From Arthrobacter rhizophilus (GTDB lineage: Bacteria > Actinomycetota > Actinomycetes > Actinomycetales > Micrococcaceae): DNA of 64,000 nucleotides. Shown in pieces: positions 32,739 to 42,549 of this stretch. Numbering within the stretch: the stretch's first letter is position 1; the number at the start of each line of letters is the position of its first letter. Where the stretch lies: assembly GCF_026241105.1 (NCBI RefSeq), contig NZ_JAPFFT010000004.1:1-64000 (forward strand), given 5' to 3'. Under the pieces are notes generated by a model that was given only the letters and a program-made list of their open reading frames with translations, ran no database searches and was not told where the DNA came from. A program made the position numbers and the translations under genes.

Positions 32739-33434
32739 CTAGTAGTCCGGGTTACTCGGGATCACGAGTCCTGTTTCGTACGCGTAGACCACCACTTGGA
32801 CCCGGTCCCGCAGGTGCAGCTTGGTGAGGATCCGGCGAACGTGGGTCTTGACCGTGGCCTCGGACAGGAAGAACTTGTGGGCGATTTCCGCGTTGGATAG
32901 CCCTCCCGCGATGGCCTCCAGCATTTCAGTTTCGCGTGGCGTGAGTTCTTCGAGCAGGGGATCGCGGGGCTGGGCCGGCGCCTGCCCGGGCACCCGGCCC
33001 CCGCGGACGTAGGTCTCCAGCAGCCGCTGGGTGACCCTCGGAGCCACTACGGCGTCGCCGCTGGCTACGAGCCGGACGCCCTGGACCAACTCGGCGGGCG
33101 CAACATCTTTGAGCAGGAAAGCGGATGCTCCGGCCTGCAGCCCGGAGAAGGCATATTCATCGAGGTCGAAGGTAGTCAGGATGATAATCCTCGCGTTGGA
33201 CGCCGAGGCCGTGATCCGCCGTGTGGCTTCGATTCCATCCATGGCAGGCATCCGGACGTCCATGAGGACCACGTCCGGCTCCAGTTCCTCCACTTTTCTC
33301 ACCGCTTCGGCGCCGTCGGAGGCTTCGCCGACCACCTCGAGGTCCTCTTCGCCTTCCAGGATGAGCCGAAATCCCATGCGCAGCAGGGGCTGGTCGTCCA
33401 CCAGCAGAACCTTGATGGGAGCGTTGTCAGTCAT
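32739..33434 (-). CDS. NarL/LuxR-family response regulator
   Basis: The 231-residue protein has a receiver domain (VLLVDDQPLLRMGFR; phospho-acceptor in VVLMDVRMPAMDG; conserved K near LLKDV) and a LuxR helix-turn-helix (LTPRETEMLEAIAGGLSNAE). The ATG at 33434 overlaps the kinase stop by 4 bp. It is expected to control the ABC transporter genes upstream in the same operon. Confidence 0.94.
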   Translation of the reverse strand: MTDNAPIKVLLVDDQPLLRMGFRLILEGEEDLEVVGEASDGAEAVRKVEELEPDVVLMDVRMPAMDGIEATRRITASASNARIIILTTFDLDEYAFSGLQAGASAFLLKDVAPAELVQGVRLVASGDAVVAPRVTQRLLETYVRGGRVPGQAPAQPRDPLLEELTPRETEMLEAIAGGLSNAEIAHKFFLSEATVKTHVRRILTKLHLRDRVQVVVYAYETGLVIPSNPDY

Positions 33435-34717
33435 GATTTCCCCTTGTCTCCATTCCAATTCAGCTCCGCATGGACCCTCCACCCGCCGTTCATGCCAGGA
33501 CCGGCATCTACGGTGCCAGCATAAATTCCCGCACGTTCACGCATCCCCGCGATGCCCTGGCCTGTTCCCAAGGCAACCTCTTCGGTCCCCGGGTCCCGGG
33601 CGCCCCGGCCGTCGTCGCGCACTTCAATGGTGACCGAGTCACCGTCCCGCACGATCTGCACATCCACCTGGCTCAACGAGCGGCCATACCGGAGCACGTT
33701 AGTGAGGGATTCCTGCACGATCCGGTAGACGGTGAGCTGGAAGGCCGGGTCTTCGGGAAGGGCAGGGCCCGTATGCGAATAGTGCAACGGCAGCCCTGCT
33801 GTCCGGAATCCATCGAGCAGCTTGCTCAGGTTGTGGCCACTGACCAGGGGCGCCAAAGGCGCCGGGCCGCCGGAGTCGTCCCGTAGCACGCCAAGGACTC
33901 GGCGCATGTCGGCCAACGCCGTCCTGCCGGTGCGCGAGAGCTCACCGAGCACCTCACCTGCGCGCTCCGGATCCTTCTTGACCACGACGGCGGCACCGTC
34001 CGAGAGACTGATCATGACCGTCAGGGAGTGGGCCACGACGTCGTGCATCTCGCGGGCGATCCGGTTGCGTTCGGTGACCGAACCCAAGCGGGCCGTGCGC
34101 GCCGCCCAGGCCCTGATTTCGTTCTCGTGCTCACGCCGCTGCCGCACCGAAATACCGATGCCGGTGGCGATCAAATTCGACAACACAATGCTGACCGCGG
34201 CGGTGATGTTGCTGATGAGGTGGAAGTTCTCCGGAAGGGCCTCGGCGTTGGACGGCGTAGCCGGGCTGATCCACATAAACAGGTACACCAAGGTCAGCGG
34301 CAGGCTCGCCGCGCCAAACACCGCCAACGTGAAGGTCCGGGTCCGCGCCACTGCCACCGCGTAGAGCGCAAACCACAGCCCTGCGGAGACGTTGGATCCC
34401 CAAGGGTTCAGTAGCGTCACGGCCACTTCGAGGACCGCCACGGCCGCGGTGACACTGAGGGGGTAGCGGCGCCGCAGGAACAAGATGGCCGCAATGGCAA
34501 TGAGCAGCGCGGCGGCCAACCACTTGCCGTCCACGATGGAACCAATGAAGGTGGGCAGTGCCAAGAGCGAATAGCAAAGCACCACCACCGCGTCCATGAC
34601 ACGTGGGTGTTCGAAAAGGTAGCGGCGGATCCTGCCGCGGCGGCGCAGGGTGATTTCAGCAAAGGACGCATCGGCCACGTGGGCCGACGCGTCCTGTGCT
34701 GGCAACTGTTCACTCAT
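33431..34717 (-). CDS. Sensor histidine kinase (HisKA_3 type)
   Basis: The 428-residue kinase has about five to six N-terminal membrane helices (40-200), a HisKA_3 dimer domain with phospho-acceptor in REMHDVVAHSLTVMI, and a C-terminal ATPase domain with DDGRG (IEVRDDGRGARD). There is no large extracellular domain, so it may sense a membrane signal or the adjacent transporter, as in antimicrobial-peptide detoxification modules. Overlaps its regulator gene by 4 bp. Confidence 0.93.
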   Translation of the reverse strand: MSEQLPAQDASAHVADASFAEITLRRRGRIRRYLFEHPRVMDAVVVLCYSLLALPTFIGSIVDGKWLAAALLIAIAAILFLRRRYPLSVTAAVAVLEVAVTLLNPWGSNVSAGLWFALYAVAVARTRTFTLAVFGAASLPLTLVYLFMWISPATPSNAEALPENFHLISNITAAVSIVLSNLIATGIGISVRQRREHENEIRAWAARTARLGSVTERNRIAREMHDVVAHSLTVMISLSDGAAVVVKKDPERAGEVLGELSRTGRTALADMRRVLGVLRDDSGGPAPLAPLVSGHNLSKLLDGFRTAGLPLHYSHTGPALPEDPAFQLTVYRIVQESLTNVLRYGRSLSQVDVQIVRDGDSVTIEVRDDGRGARDPGTEEVALGTGQGIAGMRERAGIYAGTVDAGPGMNGGWRVHAELNWNGDKGKS

Positions 34718-34783
34718 GGCTTGAGCCTAGTGTGGCATTGCCTGGAGTGACTGTTCCTGGATTTCGGTTCAAGCGGTTCCAGA

Positions 34784-35674
34784 TCAGACGTCGCGCCTCT
34801 TGAGCGCTATGAGGGCCGGAACCATGAACAGGATGACGTAGCCGAGGAACACGAGTCCGCCCGCCCACGGGTCCAGGATGCCGTCCGCGTGGCCGATCGA
34901 CAAGAACCGGCCACCTGCTTCACTCGGCAGGTACTGGGGAACGTACTTCCAAAAATCGCCCGGCGCGAACGTGAGGAACTGGCCGGCGAACGGAAGCACG
35001 AACATGATGGCCACCAGGACGGTAATGCCACCGGCCGGGTTCTTGAGCAGAGTTCCGAGCGAGAGCCCGATCAGGGCAACTCCGGAGACGTACAGCCCTC
35101 CGGTGAGGACGCTGTACAGGACTCCATCCGTGCTCCAGCCAAGGTCAACCCCGAAGTTGGCGAACATGGGAGACGCCAACAGGAAAGTCACGACGCCGGC
35201 CACGATCGACAGGACATAGGAAACAACAATCAAGACGACGGCCTTGGCACCGAAAGTGGAGAGCCGGCCCGGGGCCGCGTTCATTGTTGAGCGGATCATG
35301 CCCGTGGCGTACTCGGAAGCAATGAAAAGTACGGCCAGGGATCCCATGATCAGGATGCCGATATTCAGGCCTGCGTTCGGAAGGTTGTAGAGATCGAAAC
35401 CCTGCCCCGGAGGGAATGACTGAATGGCCTGCTTCGCCGTCATCGTGTGGCCCTGGCGGCCAACCGTGACCAACTGGTTGACGACGTTCCAGCGGACCAG
35501 GGCGGACAGGAGGCCGATGCCGACAATCGCCACGAAGGTCAAGACCAACAAAAGCTTGGTGCTCATGAGGGTCCGGAACTTGATGGATTCTGAGTTAAGC
35601 ACCCGGAGGAAATTGACGCCGCCGGTCCCGGCTGACGGGATCGCATGCTTCTTGCTGATGGTCGTGGTGCTCAT
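34784..35674 (-). CDS. ABC-2 type transporter permease
   Basis: The 296-residue protein has six predicted membrane segments after a polar N-terminal tail and a long first extracytoplasmic loop (about 62-108). It pairs with the ATPase encoded 4 bp upstream in overlap. The exporter family handles peptides, antibiotics or lipids. Confidence 0.87.
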   Translation of the reverse strand: MSTTTISKKHAIPSAGTGGVNFLRVLNSESIKFRTLMSTKLLLVLTFVAIVGIGLLSALVRWNVVNQLVTVGRQGHTMTAKQAIQSFPPGQGFDLYNLPNAGLNIGILIMGSLAVLFIASEYATGMIRSTMNAAPGRLSTFGAKAVVLIVVSYVLSIVAGVVTFLLASPMFANFGVDLGWSTDGVLYSVLTGGLYVSGVALIGLSLGTLLKNPAGGITVLVAIMFVLPFAGQFLTFAPGDFWKYVPQYLPSEAGGRFLSIGHADGILDPWAGGLVFLGYVILFMVPALIALKRRDV

Positions 35675-36669
35675 GACTGGATCCCTTCCATGGTGGCAGC
35701 GGAAGTGGCTCCGACGCCGGCGGGACTGGCGTCCAGCGGCCCGCCTGGGGCTCCCGGCCCGCCGGTAATGTGCGAGTGGTACTCCACCTCGTCCTTGGTG
35801 AGCTGGAAGTAGGCCTCTTCCAAGGAGGAGGTGAGCGGTGTGAGCTCGTAAACCAGGACCCGATTGTCCAAAGCGAGCTGTCCGATGCGGAGCGGCTCCA
35901 CACCGTACACTTCCAAGGTCTCGCGCTCGTTCTGCTCAACCCGGACGCCGTCGCGGGCCAGCAACTCGGACAAGCGCGTGGTCTCCGAGGTACGTACCAA
36001 GGTGCGCTTGCGGGACTGGCTCTCGATCAGCGCATCCACCGAGGTGTCGGCGATGATCTTGCCGCGGCCAATCACGATCAGGTGATCAGCGGTCTGGGCC
36101 ATCTCGGACATGAGGTGGCTGGAAATGAAGATCGTTTTGCCTTGGCTTGCCAGGTAGCGTGCAAGGTTCCTGACCCACTGGACGCCCTCGGGGTCCAGTC
36201 CGTTGACCGGTTCGTCGAGGATGAGCGTCTGGGGATCACCCAGGAGCGCGTTCGCGATGCCGAGCCGTTGGCCCATGCCGAGGGAGAATCCGCCGGCTTT
36301 CTTCTTGGCGACTGCGGTGAGGCCCGTCATTTCGATGACTTCCTCAACGCGGGAGTTCGGAATCCCGTGCGTCGCAGCCATGGCCCGCAAGTGGTTGTAG
36401 GCGCTGCGGCTCGTGTGCACCGCCTTGGCATCAAGCAAGGCCCCCACTTGGTGCAATGGCGCTTTGTGCTGGGAGTAGTGCCGACCGTTGACGGTGACGT
36501 CGCCCGACGTCGGACGGTCGAGACCCATGATCATGCGCATGGTGGTGGACTTGCCGGCGCCGTTCGGGCCAAGGAAGCCCGTGACTTTCCCGGGTTGTAC
36601 GGTAAAGCTGATTCCGTCGACGGCTGTCTTTGCGCCGTAGACCTTCCTCAAGCCTGTTGCCTCAATCAT
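35671..36669 (-). CDS. ABC transporter ATP-binding protein (drug/peptide exporter type)
   Basis: The 332-residue ATPase has Walker A GPNGAGKSTT, signature FSLGMGQRLGIANAL, Walker B LILDEPVNGLD and the switch His in FISSHL. The C-terminal DUF-type extension (about 225-300) is typical of antibiotic and bacteriocin exporters such as the BcrA/NatA branch. It heads the operon ATPase-permease-kinase-regulator. Confidence 0.93.
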   Translation of the reverse strand: MIEATGLRKVYGAKTAVDGISFTVQPGKVTGFLGPNGAGKSTTMRMIMGLDRPTSGDVTVNGRHYSQHKAPLHQVGALLDAKAVHTSRSAYNHLRAMAATHGIPNSRVEEVIEMTGLTAVAKKKAGGFSLGMGQRLGIANALLGDPQTLILDEPVNGLDPEGVQWVRNLARYLASQGKTIFISSHLMSEMAQTADHLIVIGRGKIIADTSVDALIESQSRKRTLVRTSETTRLSELLARDGVRVEQNERETLEVYGVEPLRIGQLALDNRVLVYELTPLTSSLEEAYFQLTKDEVEYHSHITGGPGAPGGPLDASPAGVGATSAATMEGIQS

Positions 36670-36858
36670 GGAAGCGTTCCCTCCGCTTGCTGCAGCTATG
36701 TGTTGACTGTAAGTACAACGCTAGCCACCTGCGCAGCGGAATTCGCCGGTCTCAGGGATGATTCAGGGTCTGGCCAGGGTAGTCCCTATTGATGATGCCG
36801 GCCGGGTCCGGGGGAGCCTCCGGGTCCGGGACAGCTCTGCGAGAGCCCCGGCAAAGGC

Positions 36859-38364
36859 CTAGGAAAGCGGTGAATAGACCCGCAGCGCGCGACGCCGGAC
36901 CGTGAACTTTGCGGTCCGCACACCAGGCAACGGCTCGCCGTCGACCGCTATCACGAGCGGTTCCCCGACCGCTTCGATGCTGATCTCTGAGGCCTCACTC
37001 AGATGCGTCACTTTCGACGTGGCCACAGTTCCCGTGAGGACTGCCCACAGCAGCCGCAGCCGCGCAAAGGGCTCGTCGGCCGTCACCATGCGGATGTCCA
37101 GCACGCCATCGTCCAGCACGGGCCGCGTCAGTGGCGCCAAATCCCGCGGGTAATAGCGGCCGCGGCCCAAGTAAAGGATCCACAACTTGTGGTGCACCCC
37201 GTTGATAAGGAGGGTGGTGGGGGTTGCCGCGCCAAAGGTGCGCATCCCGGCAACGAGCCCCGCAAGGGGCTTCCCCAAGGCAGGCTGCAGCCGCTCGCGG
37301 CGCCGCACCAAGTTCGGGTACACGCCAATGCTGGCTGTATTCAGCATCATGAGCTCGGTGACCTCATCCTTGCCATCGACGCCCCGGCCCGCCGTCACGT
37401 GGCCCAGGTCCGTCCACGCCGCGGCTCCCGTCATGGCAGCCTCCAGGGCACCTTCCAGCGACCGGGCGTCGACGTCGCGCGCGAAATGGTTGAGCGTACC
37501 GCCGGGCAGCACCAGCAGCGGGAAGGAATGCTCGACGGCGGCATCCGCGGCGGTGCCGACAGTTCCGTCCCCGCCCCACACGCTCAAGGCCTTCGTCCCG
37601 GGCTTCTCCGCGGCGGCCCGGATTTCATCCGCGATGTCCCCGCCTTCAGTAATCAAGTGAATATACGCCTTAGGGAATATTTCTTGAAGCTGTGTTTCAG
37701 TGTCCGGCGAGTAGGAACCTCCGAGGGCGTTGACCGCGATACTCAGCCCCTCGCCGTCGTCGATTGCTGGAGCTTCGGCCGGCGAGCGCTCTGTGTCCGG
37801 AACTGGTGGCCGCAGAGGCCACCATTTTCGTGTCAGGAGGGCCGCTCCGGCGCCAATCGTCGAGCCGAGCAGGACGTCAGAGGGCCAATGGGCTCCCGTA
37901 TGCACGCGGGAATACGCCACCCCCGCAGCCACCGGGGCCAGCGCCGCCCCCAGTCGGGGATACACCAACGCAACACCAAGGGTGAAGGCGACCGCCGACG
38001 CCGAATGGCCTGAGGGCATCGAGGAACTGGTGGGCTGTGGGTTCACAAAGCGGAAAGCCGGAAGGTGCTCGGGCAGCGGCCGCGCCCGGGGAAGGAGGGA
38101 CTTGAAGCCGAGATTGGTGACGGCCGAGGCGACTCCAAGAGCCAAGAGCCCGTGGATTGCCGCATTTCGAGGCTTGCCGGGAACGGCCCCCAGAACGCCG
38201 GCCAGGGCAAACCACAGCTTGCCCTTCGTGGCTGCCTCCGAGAGGCTCTTCAGGATGGCGTCGTGCCGGCCTTCCGGCAAGCGCGAAACGGCACGGACCG
38301 CAGCCCGATCGAGTCGCGCAATGCTCCTTGTGCCCCAAAGGCCCCTTCGCACCATGCTACGCAT
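36859..38364 (-). CDS. PAP2 phosphatase-diacylglycerol kinase fusion protein
   Basis: The 501-residue protein fuses an N-terminal PAP2 phosphatase with membrane helices (SGHSASAVAFTLG; SRVHTGAHWPSDV) to a C-terminal diacylglycerol/sphingosine kinase catalytic domain (about 210-500; VWGGDGTVGTAAD and LPGGTLNHFARDV). It could interconvert lipid phosphates at the membrane. The combination is known in Actinobacteria. An ATG at 38355 is an alternative start. Confidence 0.9.
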   Translation of the reverse strand: MRSMVRRGLWGTRSIARLDRAAVRAVSRLPEGRHDAILKSLSEAATKGKLWFALAGVLGAVPGKPRNAAIHGLLALGVASAVTNLGFKSLLPRARPLPEHLPAFRFVNPQPTSSSMPSGHSASAVAFTLGVALVYPRLGAALAPVAAGVAYSRVHTGAHWPSDVLLGSTIGAGAALLTRKWWPLRPPVPDTERSPAEAPAIDDGEGLSIAVNALGGSYSPDTETQLQEIFPKAYIHLITEGGDIADEIRAAAEKPGTKALSVWGGDGTVGTAADAAVEHSFPLLVLPGGTLNHFARDVDARSLEGALEAAMTGAAAWTDLGHVTAGRGVDGKDEVTELMMLNTASIGVYPNLVRRRERLQPALGKPLAGLVAGMRTFGAATPTTLLINGVHHKLWILYLGRGRYYPRDLAPLTRPVLDDGVLDIRMVTADEPFARLRLLWAVLTGTVATSKVTHLSEASEISIEAVGEPLVIAVDGEPLPGVRTAKFTVRRRALRVYSPLS

Positions 38365-38470
38365 CCCACCAGAATAACGGCGGGCTGGCTAGGGGGACCA
38401 GCACGTCACATAAGGTAAACCTTCAGGTAGCACTCGGCATGTTCCAAGCGAGCAACCATAGTCTTCGGGC

Positions 38471-40009
38471 ATGCTCTCAAAGCCTCAACTCATCAACAGC
38501 GGCATCGGGGTGGCCGTAGTCGGCATTGCCGCCGGTGCCTTCTTCGTGCTGAACGGCGTGCCGCAAACAGCCGCCGACACCACAGCCCGCACGGTTGCGG
38601 TCAGCGCCGCGGACCTCGCCGCCGTGTCCACGGCGAGCGGTAACGTCTCGCCCGCAAGCACCACCGTCATCAACGCGCAGAACTGCACCGGGCCAATCGC
38701 CACGGTCTCCGCGGTGACGGGCCAGCAAGTCACGGCGGGGCAGGTGCTGGTCACCATTGATCCGACCAACGCCCAGAACGCCCTGGCCGTTGCCCAAGCC
38801 CAATTGGATTCGGCCGCGGCACAGGCAAATCAACAGCAGGCTTCTGCCAGCAACCAGGTAGCTTCGGCAAACCAAAACCTGGCCAACGCCCAACAGACGG
38901 CCAATCTTGACGCGAGCCAGCAGGCCAGTGCCGTGGCCGCGGCGCAGACGGCCGTGAACAATGACACGGCAACCGTCGCGTCTGCGCAAACCGCTGCCAG
39001 CGCCTCGCCCTCCAGCCAGCCGGCCCAGACCGCGCTCAACGCTGCCCAGGCCCAGTTGGCGAAGGACAATCAAGCCCTGACCCAGGCAGTCAACCAGCAA
39101 GCCAGCTCGGCCCTCAAGGACAAAGAGCAGCTAGCCTCGGCTGCGACGGCCCTCAACTCCGCCCAAAGCGGCGGCGGCGCCACGTCCAACACCACGTCTG
39201 CCCAGATCGCCGTGGACACCGCAACCAAGAACCTCGCGTCCTGCTCCCTCGCCGCCCCGGTTTCAGGCACAATCACCGCCGTCAACGCAGTGGTAGGAGG
39301 CAACGCCGGTAGCAGCTCCGGCTCATCCGGTTCCAGCTCATCCGGCGCATCCGGTGCATCCGGCGCCTCGGGCAGCTCCTCCACGAGCGCGGCGAGCACA
39401 TCCTCTTCCGGACTCATCACGATCAGCGACACCGCGCATCTTCAGGTGATCGCCAACTTCGCCGAATCGGACATCGCCGCCATGAAGACTGGCGACTCCG
39501 CGACCTTCACCTTCCCGGCCCTCAAGGCCGACCCCTCCGCTGCACCCGTCACCGGTACCATCACGGCGATCGCGCAGAACGCCACCACAACCAACAACGT
39601 GGTCAGCTACCCGGTCACCATCTCCATCAAGAATCCCCCGGCAGCACTCCGGCTCGGCCAGAGCGCAAACATCTCCGTGACGACAGCGACAGCCAAGAAC
39701 GCGCTGACGGTGCCTTCGCTGGCAATCACCACCGCCGGAACCCGGCAAACAGTCAGCGTCCTCAAGAACGGAACCTCGACGGCCGTGACCATCACCACCG
39801 GGATCACGGACAACGGACGCACCCAAGTGCTTACCGGGCTCAGCGCGGGCGATCAGATTGAACTCCCGGCCATCTCCTCCACCTTGGACACCAGCACCAC
39901 CACCGGACGGACCGGGACGGGCGGCCTCGGCGGTACCGGTGGATTTGGCGGAACGGGAGGCACCGGCGGCGCCGGAGGCACCGGCGGTACCCGCGGAAAC
40001 GGTGGGTAA
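38471..40009 (+). CDS. Periplasmic-adaptor-like (MacA/HlyD) efflux subunit
   Basis: The 512-residue protein has an N-terminal membrane anchor (about 7-28) and a lipoyl-like half (VTGQQVTAGQVLVTIDPTNA). A long Ala/Gln-rich coiled coil (about 95-235) follows, then the second lipoyl half (CSLAAPVSGTITAVNAVVGG), a Ser/Gly linker (about 278-310), a beta-barrel domain and a Gly/Thr-rich tail of GGTGG type. It is encoded just before MacB-type ATPase and permease genes. In a monoderm it would stand on the outer membrane face and guide substrate export. Confidence 0.88.
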   Translation: MLSKPQLINSGIGVAVVGIAAGAFFVLNGVPQTAADTTARTVAVSAADLAAVSTASGNVSPASTTVINAQNCTGPIATVSAVTGQQVTAGQVLVTIDPTNAQNALAVAQAQLDSAAAQANQQQASASNQVASANQNLANAQQTANLDASQQASAVAAAQTAVNNDTATVASAQTAASASPSSQPAQTALNAAQAQLAKDNQALTQAVNQQASSALKDKEQLASAATALNSAQSGGGATSNTTSAQIAVDTATKNLASCSLAAPVSGTITAVNAVVGGNAGSSSGSSGSSSSGASGASGASGSSSTSAASTSSSGLITISDTAHLQVIANFAESDIAAMKTGDSATFTFPALKADPSAAPVTGTITAIAQNATTTNNVVSYPVTISIKNPPAALRLGQSANISVTTATAKNALTVPSLAITTAGTRQTVSVLKNGTSTAVTITTGITDNGRTQVLTGLSAGDQIELPAISSTLDTSTTTGRTGTGGLGGTGGFGGTGGTGGAGGTGGTRGNGG

Positions 40010-40015
40010 ACAGCC

Positions 40016-40744
40016 GTGAACGACGCTGTCATCCAACTGGACTCCGTAAGCAAGATCTATGGCAAGGGGGAGGCCGAGGTCCGCGCGCTGGACTCCGTCA
40101 GCATTTCCATCGACCGCGGCGACTTCGTGGCCATCATCGGCGCCTCGGGCTCCGGAAAGTCCACCATGATGAACATCATCGGTTGCCTCGATGGAGCCAC
40201 CCAGGGTACCTACCACCTGGACGGCATCGACACCGGGACCCTGGACGAATTCCAGCTGGCGCAGATCCGCAACCGGAAAATCGGCTTCGTCTTCCAGAAC
40301 TTCAACCTGATACCGCGAACCCGGGCCGTGGACAACGTCTCCATGCCCCTCGCCTACGCAAAAGTACACCGGAAGGAACGGCGGGAGCGGGCCTTGGAGG
40401 TGCTCGATTCAGTGGGCTTGGCGGAACGTGCAGACCACAAGCCTTCACAGCTCTCCGGTGGACAGCAGCAACGCGTTGCCATCGCCAGGGCCCTGGTAAC
40501 CAATCCGGTACTGCTGCTGGCCGACGAACCGACAGGCGCCTTGGACACCAAGTCCTCCCACGAGATCCTGGACCTCTTCGAGTCCTTGCACGCCAACGGA
40601 AGGACCATCGTGATGATTACCCACGAGGCCGACGTAGCGGCACGGGCTAACCGGGTAGTGCGATTCCAGGACGGCCACATCATTGAGGACCACCGGGTCC
40701 GCGGCGTCCACGGACATCCTCTGGCGACGGCGGTGCCACTATGA
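40016..40744 (+). CDS. MacB-type ABC transporter ATP-binding protein
   Basis: The 242-residue ATPase has Walker A GASGSGKST, signature LSGGQQQRVAIARAL, Walker B VLLLADEPTGALD and the switch His in MITHEADVA. It belongs to the LolD/MacB/FtsE branch. It starts at GTG 6 nt after the adaptor gene and overlaps the permease start by 4 bp. Confidence 0.95.
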   Translation: MNDAVIQLDSVSKIYGKGEAEVRALDSVSISIDRGDFVAIIGASGSGKSTMMNIIGCLDGATQGTYHLDGIDTGTLDEFQLAQIRNRKIGFVFQNFNLIPRTRAVDNVSMPLAYAKVHRKERRERALEVLDSVGLAERADHKPSQLSGGQQQRVAIARALVTNPVLLLADEPTGALDTKSSHEILDLFESLHANGRTIVMITHEADVAARANRVVRFQDGHIIEDHRVRGVHGHPLATAVPL

Positions 40745-41988
40745 TGATCGCCGAATCGGTACGCTTCGCCCTGACGGGGGTGATGGCCAACAAGATGCGC
40801 TCCATACTCACCACCCTCGGCATCCTGATCGGCATCGCATCCGTCATCATCCTGCTGGCAGTGGGCGCCGGAACCTCCAACGCCATCAAGGCCCAAATCG
40901 GCAAACTGGGAACCAACGTACTCACGGTCAGCCGCCAGACGACGGCGGGCGGGCGCGCCGCAGGCGGCGGACAAACCGTCACCGGTCCGCGCTCCCGCGG
41001 CACCAACCTGACCCTCCAGGACATGGCCTCGCTGACTGACCCCGTCATGGCCCCCGACGTCGCCGCGACGGCGCCCGTAGTCACCGCCCAGAACGTCACG
41101 GGAACCTATAAAGACGCAACCCATGCGGTCGCAACGTTTGTGGGGACCACGCCGTCGTACTTTGGCATTTCGAACGACACGCTCGCAGCGGGCTCGTACT
41201 TCAGCGAGGGAGACGCGAGCAACGGCACTGCGGTGGCAGTCATCGGCAACACCGTGGCCCAAGATCTGGTGGGCAACTCAGTGGCCTCCGCCGTGGGGCA
41301 GACGATCGCCCTCAACGGCCAGAACTTCGTGGTCTCCGGGATTCTGGCTCAAAAGGGCTCGTCCGGCCTGAACGATCCGGATGACATTGTGGTGATCCCC
41401 TACAGTGCCGCCCAGGACAAGTTCACCGGATACTCGCCTTCCCTTGCCTCCATCAGCGTCCAGGCGAAGTCGGCGGACGTGATGAACCAGGCCCAGAACG
41501 AGGTCCAAATGATCCTCGATGCCAGGCACAACGTCACGTCTGCCAACCGTGACTACCAAGTGCGGAACCAAGCGCAGATCCTCACCACGGCCACGACGAC
41601 CACCGCTACGCTGACCATCCTCTTGGGGGCCGTGGCCGGAATTTCGCTCCTGGTAGGCGGGATCGGCGTCATGAACATCATGCTCGTCACGGTCACCGAA
41701 CGCACGCGCGAAATCGGCATCCGCAAGGCGATCGGGGCCTCGCGGGGGAGCATCGTGAGCCAGTTCCTGATCGAATCGCTCATCATTTCGCTGATCGGCG
41801 GCGTGCTGGGCATTGCCGCGGGATACATCGGGAGTGCCTTCCCCGTGTTGGGAACCCAGCCCGAAGTCCAGTGGTGGACCGTGTGGCTGTCGTTCCTGGT
41901 TTCCGCGGCGATCGGCTTGATCTTCGGCATCTATCCGGCCAACAAGGCGGCGAAGCTACGGCCGATCGACGCCCTGCGGTACGAATAG
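40741..41988 (+). CDS. MacB-type ABC transporter permease
   Basis: The 415-residue protein has one N-terminal helix (LGILIGIASVIILLAVGAG), a large external MacB periplasmic-core-like domain (about 60-265) and three C-terminal helices in an FtsX domain (GGIGVMNIMLVTVTERTREIGIRKAIGASR, split here over the helix end). It works as a mechanotransmission transporter with the adaptor and ATPase. Confidence 0.94.
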   Translation: MMIAESVRFALTGVMANKMRSILTTLGILIGIASVIILLAVGAGTSNAIKAQIGKLGTNVLTVSRQTTAGGRAAGGGQTVTGPRSRGTNLTLQDMASLTDPVMAPDVAATAPVVTAQNVTGTYKDATHAVATFVGTTPSYFGISNDTLAAGSYFSEGDASNGTAVAVIGNTVAQDLVGNSVASAVGQTIALNGQNFVVSGILAQKGSSGLNDPDDIVVIPYSAAQDKFTGYSPSLASISVQAKSADVMNQAQNEVQMILDARHNVTSANRDYQVRNQAQILTTATTTTATLTILLGAVAGISLLVGGIGVMNIMLVTVTERTREIGIRKAIGASRGSIVSQFLIESLIISLIGGVLGIAAGYIGSAFPVLGTQPEVQWWTVWLSFLVSAAIGLIFGIYPANKAAKLRPIDALRYE

Positions 41989-42047
41989 CCCGGACCATTT
42001 CCAGCCCAGCAACTAAACGAAGAAACACCCAAACAGGAGATCCACAA

Positions 42048-42467
42048 ATGTCCTATTCAGCACCGGAGCCCGGTCCCTCGAACCAGCCGGAGCCTCAACA
42101 GCCCTACTCCCAGCAGCCCTATGCCGGCCAGCCAACCGCAGTCCTGCAGGCCACCGGACAGGAACCCACCGGGCAACCCTTCGCCCAAGCTCCGGAGCCG
42201 TTCGTTCCCAAGAAGCGCTTCCAGATGGGACGCCTGACGCAGATCCTCCTCGCCGTGCTGCTGGTTGCCGTCGGCTTCTTCGGAGGCGTCGGCGTCACCA
42301 AGCTCATGGACGCCGGACAGGCCCGTCCCGGCCGCGGCCAGTTCCAGAACTTGAACGGCGGTCAAAACGGTCAGGGTGGTCAAGGCCGGAACCGGCAAAG
42401 CGGTGCTCCGACCAACGGTGCATCGCCGAGCGCTGTTCCGTCGGCGCCTGCAACCTCGGCGCCGTAG
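42048..42467 (+). CDS. Single-helix Pro/Gln-rich protein linked to the MacAB operon
   Basis: The 139-residue protein has a Pro/Gln/Tyr-rich N-terminal tail (1-55), one membrane helix (about 66-88) and a Gly/Gln/Asn-rich external tail ending in Ser/Ala/Pro. I do not recognise a family. AGGAG lies upstream of the ATG and the gene follows the permease by 59 bp, so it belongs to the same unit. An accessory or anchoring role in export is a guess. Confidence 0.7.
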   Translation: MSYSAPEPGPSNQPEPQQPYSQQPYAGQPTAVLQATGQEPTGQPFAQAPEPFVPKKRFQMGRLTQILLAVLLVAVGFFGGVGVTKLMDAGQARPGRGQFQNLNGGQNGQGGQGRNRQSGAPTNGASPSAVPSAPATSAP

Positions 42468-42487
42468 CCACCCACCCCGCAGCCACC

Positions 42488-42549
42488 CAACTGACTCGCA
42501 GTTGTTGTCGTTTTGACGCGTGAAAACGACAACAACGGCGAGTTAGTTG
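42488..42549. terminator. Long hairpin between MacAB operon and convergent MFS gene
   Basis: Two 27-nt arms match at 25 positions; the inner 14 bp (GTTGTTGTCGTTTT and complement) are perfect, with a GACGCGTG loop. The right arm overlaps the MFS stop codon. It should end transcription from both sides. Confidence 0.8.

Noticed and set aside
38471..40009. Collagen-like or surface-repeat protein
   Set aside because: The Gly/Thr/Ser-rich parts are only linkers and tail; lipoyl halves, coiled coil and the MacB genes downstream show an efflux adaptor.
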